From Apostichopus japonicus (Eukaryota; Echinodermata; Holothuroidea; Aspidochirotida; Stichopodidae), in the NCBI RefSeq assembly GCF_037975245.1, contig NC_092577.1, positions 3,555,501 to 3,619,500 of the forward strand: 64,000 nucleotides of DNA, in the 5' to 3' direction. Below, piece by piece: positions 23,970-34,764 of the stretch; positions within the stretch are counted from its first letter, which is position 1; every line of letters starts with the position of its first letter. The position numbers and the translations under genes were made by a program. The notes beneath the pieces are model-generated. The model did not search any database and had not been told where the DNA came from. It saw nothing but the letters and a program-made list of their open reading frames with translations.

Positions 23970-25355
23970 AAACAAAACAAATACGAGATGGATATTGCTT
24001 GCCAAAAGTTTTTTTTTGGATGGGGCTGGCTTTTTGGCTATATAATTCGTTGTATACTGAATGAGAATTTGAAAGTATTGTGAAAGGAGTCTGGACTAAA
24101 AGTTTTGAACTTTTTTCTGGTATAGGGAGTGACACAACATGGAGGGGTGTTTGAACAAAACCAAGCGCTAAAATATTAACGAGAGAACGACTGTAGTGTT
24201 AAACCTCGTCTCTCATACCAGCAACTGCTAAAATATATATTCCTGCTATTGTTGATCAGTTACAAAACAATTGGAAATAATGAGCCCTAAGCTCGATAGA
24301 GATAGGCTATCATATTTACCCATGAGACATTACTCTTTTGAGAATTTTTCATAAGAAATTGTATGCTTATCTCAGCTTTGTGTGCATGTATGTTTGGACT
24401 GTCATTTGTTAAGGACTGTTTCCGGTAGGTCATGAATGAGAAAACATTTTTTTAACAAGGCCACTACAGCGAGAGACATCAGAACGTGCAAAACAACATT
24501 TAGCATCGCACTCAACTTTTGCGATGTAACTAATGGCCCCTTTATGTGTACTATGTGTATACATAGCATAAAAAGCCGAACTGGTCTTGAGATCCATTTC
24601 CTTGCAATAAATGTTTTTTATCAAATGAAACCGGGGCATTAAGCCTAGTTACACGGTATGTAAGCTACTGTAGCCCCCTGTGACTGTCACCTCTAGCTAA
24701 GCAGCGGCTATATATGGATCGCCACCAACTAAGGAATGGATTAACAAGTCGAGTCGGTGGATTACTAAACGAAGAAAACTTTACATCTACCATGAATGTT
24801 TTGTTACTATATTTCTTTCAGTTATCCTAAAAGCTACTATTCAAGATAACTTAAATCAATATCAAATCAACTGTAGAATCAGGATACCGTAACCTACCAA
24901 ATTAACGGTCGTTTCTTAATAAATGTTATTTTAACGTAAATACACCAATGAAATATGAATGATAAAGGTATATGATAATACATATAACTTATGTTTTCGA
25001 AACTATTATTCACAAAACCTAGATGTATATCTGGTCATGTCAATTTACGTCCATCGCAATACATATTTATTGTTCTTGTTACTCGTTCAAAGAAATCGGA
25101 AAACATACAGTGACGTTCGCAAAGGGTGGCAGAGGTCATACCACCCCCCCTTCCCATTCATCCTCTCCCCCACTATCGTCAGTCTAGGATTTTGTACATT
25201 CAGTCGGGAAAGAAAAAGACCACACCTCCGGGCCCAGGACTCCTGATAGGGCGTAGATCGAGGCGGATGTAAAGGTGCACCCCCCCCCCCTCTCTTGTCA
25301 ACCTCAGAAAGACATTCAAAATTAACTAATAGCCCATTGTGCGTTTAGAACTAAT
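23970..25355. other. Block A sequence shared with block B, no gene
   Basis: It matches block B 54007-55080 and, after a B-specific insertion, 56298-56700. Open frames here (24430-24642 both strands, 24959-25246) are not conserved between copies and match nothing known. Confidence 0.5.
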
Positions 25356-26511
25356 AACACACCTTATTTATAGTCTGAAAATGCCCCAATATTTGACCTG
25401 TAAAACTTCTTTTGTTGCGGCTGGTGGAGAAACCACTCACCCGCCTAAATGAGAAGCGGCATAAAGGACCGCAGGACCACACCCCTTCCATTATAAAACC
25501 CTGTATCCGCTTCTGGCTCTATGCCTCTACTGTAATTATTTATAAATCATGTGCATGTCACTGACAATAGCTCGTTTTGATATTAACGGCTATGATATAT
25601 TTCACATCCTGGAAAGAATTTAAGATATTAAGGAACATATAAGTTATGATAGTCATCTCTAACAAATAACAAACTATGAACAAATAACCAAAGTTAGTAC
25701 TACATGATTCTTGTCAATAACAAACTTGGGTAACATAAACGTCGTTTTTGTACCTTAACATTACTTTCGAAAAAATATAACACATATCTTGTATTCAATA
25801 TCTGCAGAAATAAATCGCTTTAAATAACTAAAAACTCACTTAATATTACACTGTGATATTTAGAAAGTCAATTTTTATGGTCTTTTGTTTGTTAGTTTGT
25901 TTTTTCTTTTCTTTTTTGGTTCTAGATTAACGGCTATGATATATTTCACATCCTGGAAAGAATTTAAGATATAAAAGAAGATATAAGTTGTGATAGTCAT
26001 CTCTTATATAGAACAAACTATTAACAAATAACCAAAGTTATTACTACATGATTCTTGTCAATAACAAACTTGGGTAACATAAACGTTTGTGTAACCTTTA
26101 CTTTACTTTCGAAAAAAATATAACAAATATCTTGTATTCAATATCTGCAGAAATAAATCGCTTTCAATAACTAAAAGCTCACTTAATATAATACTGTGAT
26201 ATTTAGAAAGTCAATTTTTATGGTCTTTTGTTTTCTTTCCATTTTGGTTTTGGTTCCAGACTAAAACTTTCACGGAAGTTTGCGTGTCCTCTTGAAAATA
26301 CCTCTCATAACTTGTATATTTTAACTTGTATGTATGGATGGGTGTGTGTGCGAGTGTGTGTTCTGCGTCTGTGTGTATGAGCTTCGTCTCGCCTTGCAGT
26401 GTACGGGTGGGTAATTTTGATTCATTTTGTGATATTCATCTAGATTTGCATACGCTATGCTCTTTACTATCTGTCAACTGTGTATGAATAAGGGGTTAAT
26501 CAACGGTCTAG
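25356..26511. other. Block A-only sequence left of the Crypton-like element
   Basis: Block B lacks 25356 to about 29650. This part holds a tandem duplication (25572-26233), a TG-rich simple stretch (about 26338-26372) and otherwise AT-rich sequence without genes. I could not find a clean target duplication for the 4.3-kb gain as a whole. Confidence 0.5.
25572..26233. repeat. Direct tandem duplication of ~320 bp
   Basis: The stretch starting TTAACGGCTATGATATATTT at about 25583 is repeated from 25927. Both copies end in GTCAATTTTTATGGTCTTTT (25867 and 26211). They are separated by a T-rich linker and differ by small substitutions and indels. Confidence 0.9.
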
Positions 26512-26533
26512 CGTGCGTTACTCACAGGATTAA
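26512..26533 (+). repeat. Left copy of 22-bp direct repeat (putative recombination site)
   Basis: Identical to 28512-28533. It contains GTGCGTTACTCAC, an imperfect inverted repeat with a one-base centre. Confidence 0.7.
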
Positions 26534-26902
26534 TGTACGATGGGAGGTAATGCTATCGCTGGATGCATCGCTTGCATTACCCTCCCCCCCCCCACCCCCC
26601 AATTACTAGTTGGCTTCATCATATCAATGCCCTACAGCTTCTGGTTCCCATAGCAACCATTCTAGGGACAAACATGTACGTATGGTATACAGTCATACGA
26701 TAACATAGTAGGCATTGTATTGAACACGTACACTCACTTGAACGTACACACTACACAGTGCTTGGCACTGCGGTCGTTTAACTTTAACTTTATAACACTA
26801 TGAGCAACATAACGGCCTTGCGAACATTTAATTACGGACAGATACTGGATATATTTAAACTGAAAGCATCCACAACTGTTTGGTGTTTTAATACGGATAT
26901 AA

Positions 26903-28418
26903 CTATGAATTTTGGAGGTAAACATTCACAGGACTTTGGAAAGAACATTTGGAAAACAGTTTGGACATGTTAGACGTTTCAGCCCTAACAGCAGCAGTAA
27001 CGTTAATGTCATTGTTGGAGGGAACAGCTGTGCAGCCTACACTTTGGCCTAGACTCGAGTGCGGATCCATGTTTTCGCGTCCTTTACCTCTGATGGCATC
27101 TTGCAAGACTTTTGAACAGGATCGTTTCTGTGAATTAGATGCATCTTGGCAGTAACTTTTTATACTGCTCTCTTTTCTGTGTCCACTCATGGCCATAATG
27201 ACCCATGTCTCGATGACAGCATTACTGAGTGTTGTAATAGTTGTTGCACGAACACAGTGGTTTGTGTATATCTGACTCAGCTTTGCTTTTTCGGAAATCT
27301 TCACCATCATTTTGCCAAGGGTGTTAACCCCCAGCGGCTGGTTGTCATACCATACTTGGTCTGATTCAGCAACAGATACCTTTGGCCGTTGAAAAAAGTG
27401 TTCGCAGTTTGGATTCAGCTTTTGCAAATACTTCTTGATCGCCTTCACTGGACATTTTTCGTCATCTGTGGCATACATTCGTTTCCGGGATTGGAAGTCG
27501 TCTTGGAGGTCGCCAGGGTGATTTTTAGTTGCTTCGTTGAAGTTAAGAAAGACATATGCGTTATTTGCGTCGTCGATACCAAAGTTAAACGACGACTTCT
27601 TTAGACTTCGCAGACCTTCTCGCCCTCGACGACAAAAATGGTACTCAAGATAAAACCACGCCATGTTTAACAGTGAAGAAAGATTAACTGTGGACAAAAC
27701 TTTGCTCTCAAACATGGTTTTGAGGTCGCCTTCAGCTGGTTTCTGACAACTCACGTCTAGGCCTTCTCTCTTGATTTTTTTCATCATTCCAATGTAGACG
27801 TTATTGGCACTCTGAAAGTCTTTATCTCTCATAATGTTTACATGACGGTTGTAGGGAGCCCCTGTCAGATGGCGGTGGATATCAGCCCTCAGTCCTCTGT
27901 ATGTTTTGTTTGCATATGAACTACCATCTTGTTTTCGAACTTCTCCATAAAATCTTCGAAGAAGGGAAGCCAATTCCGGCACGTCAAGCTGCTCAAAATC
28001 AGTTGTTAGCTCCTTAATAGAAAGTAAGTGTTTTGACATATTTAAAGCTTACTGATGATTTATAAATCATGCTTTACAAGAAGTGCTAATATTTGGTATA
28101 CAGAACTTTGGTACCAGCCATAAAGATGGGGAGGGGGCTGGGGAACTACACCTAGGTCTAGTCTAGGGCCGGGCCTAACATTACGTTCCTAGGCCTGTTT
28201 CTAGGCAATAGAACGCCTACTACTACTTCTAGCAGCTTACCTTTCAAGAGTTTAACTCCCCATTTCGTGACTTTCTTCTTGGACTCCTCATTCCTGTCTT
28301 CTCCAATTCGATCTAAGTCTTTCTCAACCAGGTTTGCAAATCTTCCATTGCTTTCCTGAGTGTCTACCTCGTCTAAAGTGCGCAAATCGAAGTTCAAATC
28401 AAACGTTATATTAGCCAT
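26903..28418 (-). CDS. Crypton-type tyrosine recombinase (DUF3504-like), two exons
   Basis: Predicted exon 1 is 28418-28241 (59 codons plus one base) ending at GTAAGC. The intron is 28240-28048. Exon 2 is 28047-26903. The join keeps the frame and gives about 440 residues. Exon 1 has the usual lead-in (NGRFANLVEKDL...KKVTKWGVKLL). Exon 2 begins with an N-terminal SAM-like fold (DFEQLDVPELASLLRRFYGE), followed by the catalytic domain. Numbering from the exon-2 Met at 28039, the candidate residues are R138 (in CRRGREGL), K172, H261-x-x-R264 (HCVR), H287 (GHR) and nucleophile Y296. All six expected positions are filled and no stop interrupts the frame, so it may still be active. It would act in the nucleus, cutting and rejoining DNA at the flanking repeats. 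The acceptor is weak in pyrimidines, so the exact splice site is inferred. A domesticated host gene (KCTD1/QRICH1 type) is less likely, given the flanking repeats and the absence from block B. Confidence 0.8.
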
Positions 28419-28511
28419 TTTGTGTTTTTGATGTATTTCGATAGCTCATCAAAGCAGACGACAAAACATGGTAACATGATAACAATTGTATTCATCCGCC
28501 GGTAATTTTAC

Positions 28512-28533
28512 CGTGCGTTACTCACAGGATTAA
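28512..28533 (+). repeat. Right copy of 22-bp direct repeat (putative recombination site)
   Basis: Identical to 26512-26533. It lies 94 bp upstream of the recombinase start codon, so it could also be part of the promoter. Confidence 0.7.
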
Positions 28534-28984
28534 GCACGGTCAGCTGACCTGAATGGACCGATAGGATTTAGGAATCTTTACTAAGTATGAATGAATTATC
28601 ATTTATAGATATGACGATTAAGCATACTCACATGAAGCAACATCTTTTACAGACTAGCTAAAGAGATGGCTTTCACTATTCAGTAAACATTGATGGGTTA
28701 CTAGATATCCATTTCGGTTCTTTTTTTGCAACAAAAGAGCATATTTTTTTATAGTTAATTTTCAGTTTTAATTTTTTGAAAAACAGGGTGCTTTTTAATT
28801 AGAATATTGAAATTTCAACAAGAAGAGGAATAGATTCAAAACTTCAGAGTACATTTTACATATAAATTTGACAAAATAAACTATGGTACATTATTTTGTT
28901 AAATAAGTTTTGCACTTGTAATTTATAGAAATGGTCATTGTTTAGTTCATTTCTTTGTTTTAAAAAACTTGTATGGCACGTGCC

Positions 28985-29152
28985 ATCGCGCCCCTCTCTT
29001 CGCCGCCCCTGCTCCAGGGAATTACCCTAGCTTAGTGTGCCAGCGCGCCTTCTCTTCGTCACACCTGCTCTTGGGCAATACCCTAGCCTAATTTGCCGCC
29101 GCGCCCACTCTTCGCCGCTCCTGCTCCTGAGTATTGTCCTAGCCTAATATGC
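28985..29152. repeat. Three diverged ~58-bp tandem units, C-rich
   Basis: CTCTTCGCCGCCCCTGCTCC...CCTAGCCTAAT recurs three times, each beginning near GCGCGCC/GCGCCC. The surroundings (28534-28984 and 29153-29650) hold nothing recognisable. Confidence 0.7.
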
Positions 29153-29651
29153 ATATACATAAATCACTACGATACTTCATCTAGCAATTAATTCGCAGGG
29201 GCAACCTTTTTTACATGGGGTCAAAATTTATGAAGTCTGGTATCCTAGCGAGCTTGACAAACAGCAAAACAAGGGTTTCCTAATGTACGAACAACCCAAC
29301 CCCTCTCCTAATGCCATAGTTTTGGCGGTGACGGTGGGATGGGGATGGGGGTGGAGTGTAACCACCGACCCCCCCACCCATTAACATAGAAGAGTCGACC
29401 TCAGTGACCCAGTACAACATATCCTCACTATTTCGATCTCATTGACCAGCCTTTTTCTCTATATGCTTCATACGATTTCACTCCTTGTATTTGTGTTGCT
29501 ATATCCGGGTCAATTGTATCATTTCTTTCTTGTGGTACTTTCAAGATTACTTGTGTGGTTATGGCGCTTATGAGTTTAGAATCGCTTCAGTATGTGTGAA
29601 AAATCAGGTGACCGACTGGATTGTGTGTTCCTTTGCTCTGTAATAGTGGGG

Positions 29652-30404
29652 CATACTACCAGATCTGATGAGGCAGCTTTCCAGGGAGCGGTCAGCAACT
29701 ACTCTGTTGTTAGTTTCTTCTGCTTCGTACTTATTTTTTATGTCCACGTTGTTTACTTCTTTGAAGAAAACTATCTCGTCTTTTCCTAGTTGTTCCTTCT
29801 ATTCATTGACATTTCACTATATTCATTACCCTGGTAGTCCTAATAATCCGTATCTTTAAACCTTGATAGGCTCATTCCATTCAATTCCATCCCCACCTAC
29901 CCCGCCCCTCCCCCACCCCGTTCCCGCCTCCCATGCATTTGTTCACTGGGATCTGTTCTTTAGCCAACGAAATGTCACACTATAAATCTTATATACATGA
30001 AAGTATAGTCATTCCTACAGTGTGTCTAACCACATCAATTCAAACCTGTACATACATATATGACCCAATATACGTACGTATTGCTCTGTTCAAAATGTAA
30101 TCAAAGTTATATTGCTTAATAAGATTGGGTTTCACGAGTAACTTGATACTTTTAGTGTATGTTACGTTCGTTGTTAGTCTGGTCGTGTTTGCCCGTTATC
30201 AAGTTATATTATGTATTTCATATTACATAGTTACGTATATATATATATTAATATATCTATATGCAAATTTTAATTAATTAAATATTTTAATTAAAATATT
30301 GTAATTATAGTATTTTAATTAATATATCAATATACATACATACAAGATCGAGACAGGACTCAAAGTTAAAAAAAAATCATCCATTTTTCCATCCATCCAT
30401 CCAT
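29652..30404. other. Shared block sequence without gene
   Basis: It resumes collinearity with block B (about 56715-57610) but has one copy of a motif that is present about four times in B. AT-rich stretches with TTTAATTAAAATATT palindromes lie at 30260-30330. Confidence 0.5.
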
Positions 30405-30615
30405 CTGTCCGTCCGTCCGTCCGTCCGTCCGTCCGTCCGTCCGTCCGTCCGTCCGTCCGTCCGTCCGTCCGTCCGTCCGTCCGTCCGTCCGTCCGTCCGT
30501 CCGTCCGTCCGTCCGTCCGTCCGTCCGTCCGTCCGTCCGTCCGTCCGTCCGTCCGTCCGTCCGTCCGTCCGTCCGTCCGTCCGTCCGTCCGTCCGTCCGT
30601 CCGTCCGTCCGTCCG
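30405..30615 (+). repeat. (CCGT)n microsatellite, ~52 uninterrupted units
   Basis: About 210 bp of perfect CCGT/GTCC tetranucleotide. The matching block B site (57610-57640) has only CCATCTATCCATCCATCCGT. Open frames reading (GRTD)n are artefacts of the repeat. Confidence 0.95.
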
Positions 30616-30618
30616 CCC

Positions 30619-30985
30619 ACTTTGTATCACGTTACACATATATAAATTTATCTGCCTTTAGTGCCAACAACGATGCGTTTTTTGACAAGATCAATTGTCA
30701 CAAACTGAACATTCAGATCTGCTGGCCAGTTTCTGATGATGTCACCAATACTGATGACGTCACAAATATCGTAAATACCGATTTCATTAGGATTGCAAAC
30801 TGTTACTCCTTTGTCACGAGATACAGAGCAACAGTACCGATATGTGTCGTGTCTCTCTGATGATGTTATCCGATCCTGCCTTTCTAAATTTCCTTTTCTA
30901 TTAAAGCAGCTTTTTGCGTCCATTTCTATGATTTGATCAACCTCATTGATCCCACACTGCCATAACGACATACATGACTGTTTAT
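30619..30985 (-). pseudogene. TRIM propeller fragment, block A
   Basis: The minus strand encodes CFNRKGNLERQDRI, then CNPNEIGIYDI and WPADLNVQFVTIDLVKKRIV, matching part of the propeller of the TRIM gene at 48843-51029 (CTPGEIGIYDI, WPANLNLNCVTTDPVNKHII). Only about 110 codons remain. The fragment stops at the microsatellite, and no RING, B-box or coiled coil lies beside it. The block B copy is at 57660-57990. Confidence 0.7.
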
Positions 30986-31530
30986 CTATTCAAATCTAAC
31001 TTCAAATGGTGGAATCAAAGTCGAAAACTAATAACTTTGAACGTTGTGTTTCTCGAAGAGATTTTCCGTTAGGATCGCAATAAACCCCGCCCATAATATA
31101 AATATTTAAATTCTATGAATGACATTTCAATAGGCCCTCGCTGTAGATCACAGGAAATTTGAGCTGTGCTAGTGACTTTTTCAACTGAATTCCTTTGATA
31201 GGCTCTGCAAATTGATTACGTAACACACAGACTGACGTTCCAGACTAGTTACCTTGAAAAGTGAAGAAGTGGGCAGTGACGAAAAATGAACAGCATTCTT
31301 ATGAAAAGGGCGGATTTGCAAAAGACCTAGTTTAAGCAACGGCTCATAAATCACTGGGAAACCTGTTCTGCGAAAGTGCTGACAAAAATTGCTAAGTTGT
31401 TCTTGCAAACGTAGTTTTCCCTGACGATACTTTCGTAACAAACGTTGCGTTAAGTGTTGTGTTGCCACGATTTTTCGATGTAACATTAGCTATTCCATTT
31501 TTATTTACACCTTCCAGTTACTTCATACAA
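30986..31530. other. Spacer downstream of the propeller gene, no gene
   Basis: It is collinear with block B 57991-58554. A minus-strand open frame (31181-31486) is broken in block B by indels, so it is not taken as a gene. Confidence 0.5.
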
Positions 31531-32414
31531 TCAACTTGTTAAATTATCTTCAAAAAGACTTTTTGTGAAAGAAGATGTTAGAACTAATTTCTCCCAATCC
31601 TTTGTAGAAACTGTCGTAATGTGTTTAACATGATCTTTTACTTCTTCTGCAAGAAGTTGCTCTCCGCTTTGGCTATATTTAACTACATAATACTTTTCAA
31701 CATAGGGAAGTGATGAATACAAAATATAGATATGCCCGCTAACGTCTGTGGTAACCCCTCGTGGCCACCAACTATCATCGGGCTTTGTCAACGTTAGAAC
31801 CCGCTCACAAACTTTCTCATCAAAGTTCACTGAGACCAAAAATGCCCTCTTGGCAACTTGATCACAAATCAGAAGACATTTTCCATACACTTTCATCACT
31901 TTGGGCCAACTGATCTCCTGAGGTAATGTCATTTGGAAACGATATTCCAAGTTATCGTCAAATACGTATACTATTCTGCTGTTCTGCAATCCAACAATAA
32001 TCAGACTACGGAGGGCGTCTACAGCAACGCAAGACAATGGAATATCAGGTGTGTGACCTGGCACAATGTCATGTATACTCTTTTCCTTGTAGCTGCTCTC
32101 TAAAATATTGAAAATTCCAATTTCATGATGACACCTTTCTTTAGCAACTCTGTAGTCTGACAAAGAATCACAGTAACACCAGGCGCTTCCATCAGTCGAG
32201 TCGGAAAGTTTCACCATCTTACTCGTTAACAATTCTGCATTCAAATCGACGGAGATGATATATGACGTACGCCTTGTTGTTTCACCTGTAATGAAAACGG
32301 TCCCATTTTTGCAACTCCGGCAATGTCGTTGATACACCATTGACCATCATCATAACCCGATAAACTAAGACTTTCCCGTGTCGTGAACGATAACATCCTA
32401 TTCCTGTGATCCAT
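31531..32414 (-). pseudogene. Propeller-only TRIM relative, frameshifted copy in block A
   Basis: Partner of the open gene at 58555-59436. The start codon (32412-32414) and the first ~32 codons are kept (SLSGYDDGQWCINDIAG), but two extra bases (CT at about 32315-32316) shift the frame. The rest (31531 to about 32313) is open and encodes about 260 residues of propeller, including WCYCDSLSDYRVA, RCHHEIGIFNI, WPKVMKVYGKCLLICDQ and WWPRGVTTDVSGHIYIL. A shorter protein could start at an internal Met, but loss of frame relative to the sister copy makes decay the simpler reading. Confidence 0.75.
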
Positions 32415-34556
32415 TTTTTTTTAAAGCAATCAGTATACACAGTGTTACCTATCGTCATGAAATCTATGGTGCTTCCATCTGTTCCAATATTTTCCTTTGT
32501 ATTAAAAGGGAACGAAAAGTGACAACAAAATGTGGTAACAGGTTGAGATACTCTAAATAGGATGTCTTCTTTGTATAAACTTCGTATGGTGAATGATGTA
32601 AAAGGCAATGCGATGTAGGAAAGAGATCATTCATCGAATGAAACACAATGAAACTAATGGCACTATAGCCGACGATTACATTTTACTTTTCCAGTTGTTC
32701 CAAATAAATACGATACTTAGCTTTCTTATCAATATAGACGATCCATTTGATTGAATTTCCTTAGTAAAAATCCATCTTCATGTCATTTAAAACAGAAACC
32801 CGAATCTGCACGATTTTACAGACAATGGTGTCTGCAGTAAGCTATCGATTTATTTTAATATTAACTATAGAATAGATTTATGGCTCACGACCGTTGTATA
32901 CTACGTCAATAGAAAATTGCACACTACACTGGTACTGGTAAGCTTCGACGCATCCTTCCCAAATTCAAATCAATAAATGTTAAGACGCCTTGCTCGCTCT
33001 CATATGTTCTCTGAAGTTCAAAGTATATACATACACAAACATGTAAAGAACAAGTATTGTCAAAAGAAAATGGGCTTCACACAATGGAGTTCAACAATTA
33101 TTGCAGCAATAGGGAATCCCCAATAACTATTTCGACTACATATAGGACAGACGGCGTTCCAAGTAAGTAAATATAATGTGAAGATCAATAGTTGGCTATT
33201 GCAGGGAGGTGCCGCCATACACACATTGTACAGTTTGAAAGCAACTCTCTGCGGTGATATTATATATAATACAGTAATTATAAATAGTATGGAAGTTTCC
33301 CTTACATTGTATATAGTCTTTGTAATGATGTCGTACTGTTATTATTGTAAGGATTACATATTACAGAAATTCTGGCTCAATAAGCTTACTAAAGTTATTA
33401 ATGAGAACTAATCAGAATTGAGCTGGACTTGATTGGAAAGTAAATATTATAGTTTGTCCTATTCACTTCAAAACATACAATGATCTATACGCAAGCGAAC
33501 AGGCCTCAATCCAACACAACCGAACGTTGGTCCGATTCCTGGCCACACTCATTTCGCGATTCGTGGTCTCAGCACCAAATGCCAAAATCCTTCTTCAATA
33601 CTTCAGTAAGTAGGAAGACCCAAAGCTTGATATGTTTCGTCATACGGATGACTTTGCTCATTCCAAATAAACGTCATACATAGACTCCAACAGCTGCCAG
33701 CGTTGTAGCAGTTTGAAATCGTGAACTATGTCTGAAACAGAATGACAGGGACAAAATGAGTAGATCAAGTAAAAAAACAGATAATTTAGACCATAATGTA
33801 ACAATGTCGATTAGAACGACCATACATCTCTTCTTCCGTCCATTGTCACCTAGTCTACGTTTTTTTCTTATGGCCCCAAATCTTTATTTCTGCTCACCAT
33901 TATCCCAAAAGATGAGTCCATCAACTTCAGACACAAAATAGTTACCACCTTTGATTGTTTTACGTTTTACACAAATATTTGTGCTACTCGGATATGAATC
34001 TCTTGGTTCATATTTAATTGACGCCATCTATTTTCTATGTTGATCATTGTGGATGACTGTGTTTACTTCTTTGGTATACGTCGATTATTGATATAAAGGG
34101 CGAAGAATGACCTTTAACTGCTTATGACCGAAAATGTCTTGGCACTGACGTGCATTCAACTTTTCAACAGCTTTTTTTTTTCGTAACAGCAACGTTTTTA
34201 ATGATAAAAAACGTTTTCATTCCTTATTATTGGTTGACCAAAAGGCATTTGTTTCGAAATGTGTGCACAATTTCATGACTCAGCAAGGCTTTTAACACAA
34301 AGATTTCAATTCACTGGCGGCTTTAAAACAACTTTAAAACAAACATATTAAACAAATTCTGTACGTATAATACTTTCATAGCAATTGCACCTATAGTCAT
34401 TTAGACCACGACATTGCAAATTGTGTCGTTGATATTACCAGTATGTGGGTATATCTACAAGACATGCGTATCTTAAAGAATATATAAAGTAACACACCCT
34501 GACTTTGTCAATAAGCTGCTGGTTTATTGCTGTCATGTGCTAAATGCAAGAAACGT
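32415..34556. other. Shared block sequence, no confirmed gene
   Basis: It is collinear with 59437-61620. It contains the block A versions of two exon-like stretches described at 59993-60669; here they carry frame-breaking differences. Scattered frames (33178-33411, 33756-33941) are not conserved in block B. Confidence 0.5.
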
Positions 34557-34680
34557 TCATAATATTTATGGACAATTAGAACATTGGTGGACTATTAGAA
34601 CATTGATGGACTATTAGAACTTTCATGAACTATGAGAACATTGATGGACACTTACAACATTGATGGACTATAACAACATG
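34557..34680. repeat. ~19-bp minisatellite just downstream of the TRIM gene, block A
   Basis: About six copies of a unit like ACATTGATGGACTATTAGA with variants. It lies 85 bp beyond the stop of the minus-strand TRIM gene and would be in its 3' UTR or flank. The same array is kept at 61622-61746. Confidence 0.85.
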
Positions 34681-34764
34681 TTTAGAGACGACAAAAGTTA
34701 CAGGTATTTCGGTAAAACCTTAATCTGGACTCCTTCAATCATCACTCTGCCACGCTATGCTATT

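Larger units (their letters stand above)
26512..28533. mobile_element. Crypton-like tyrosine-recombinase element between 22-bp direct repeats
   Basis: An identical 22-bp sequence (CGTGCGTTACTCACAGG then ATTAA) occurs at 26512-26533 and 28512-28533, exactly 2,000 bp apart in the same orientation. It encloses a complete two-exon recombinase gene on the minus strand. Crypton elements encode tyrosine recombinases, lack inverted ends, and are expected to be flanked by short direct repeats that act as recombination sites. The repeat contains an imperfect palindrome (GTGCGT-T-ACTCAC, one arm mismatch), the usual form of a tyrosine-recombinase core site. The element lies within a stretch absent from block B. 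Boundaries are inferred from the repeats. Confidence 0.7.

Noticed and set aside
30319-30639. Open frames encoding (GRTD)n
   Set aside because: They are only the translation of the CCGT microsatellite.
31181-31486. 101-codon minus-strand frame downstream of the propeller pseudogene
   Set aside because: Block B has indels that break it (58200-58500), and it resembles nothing known.
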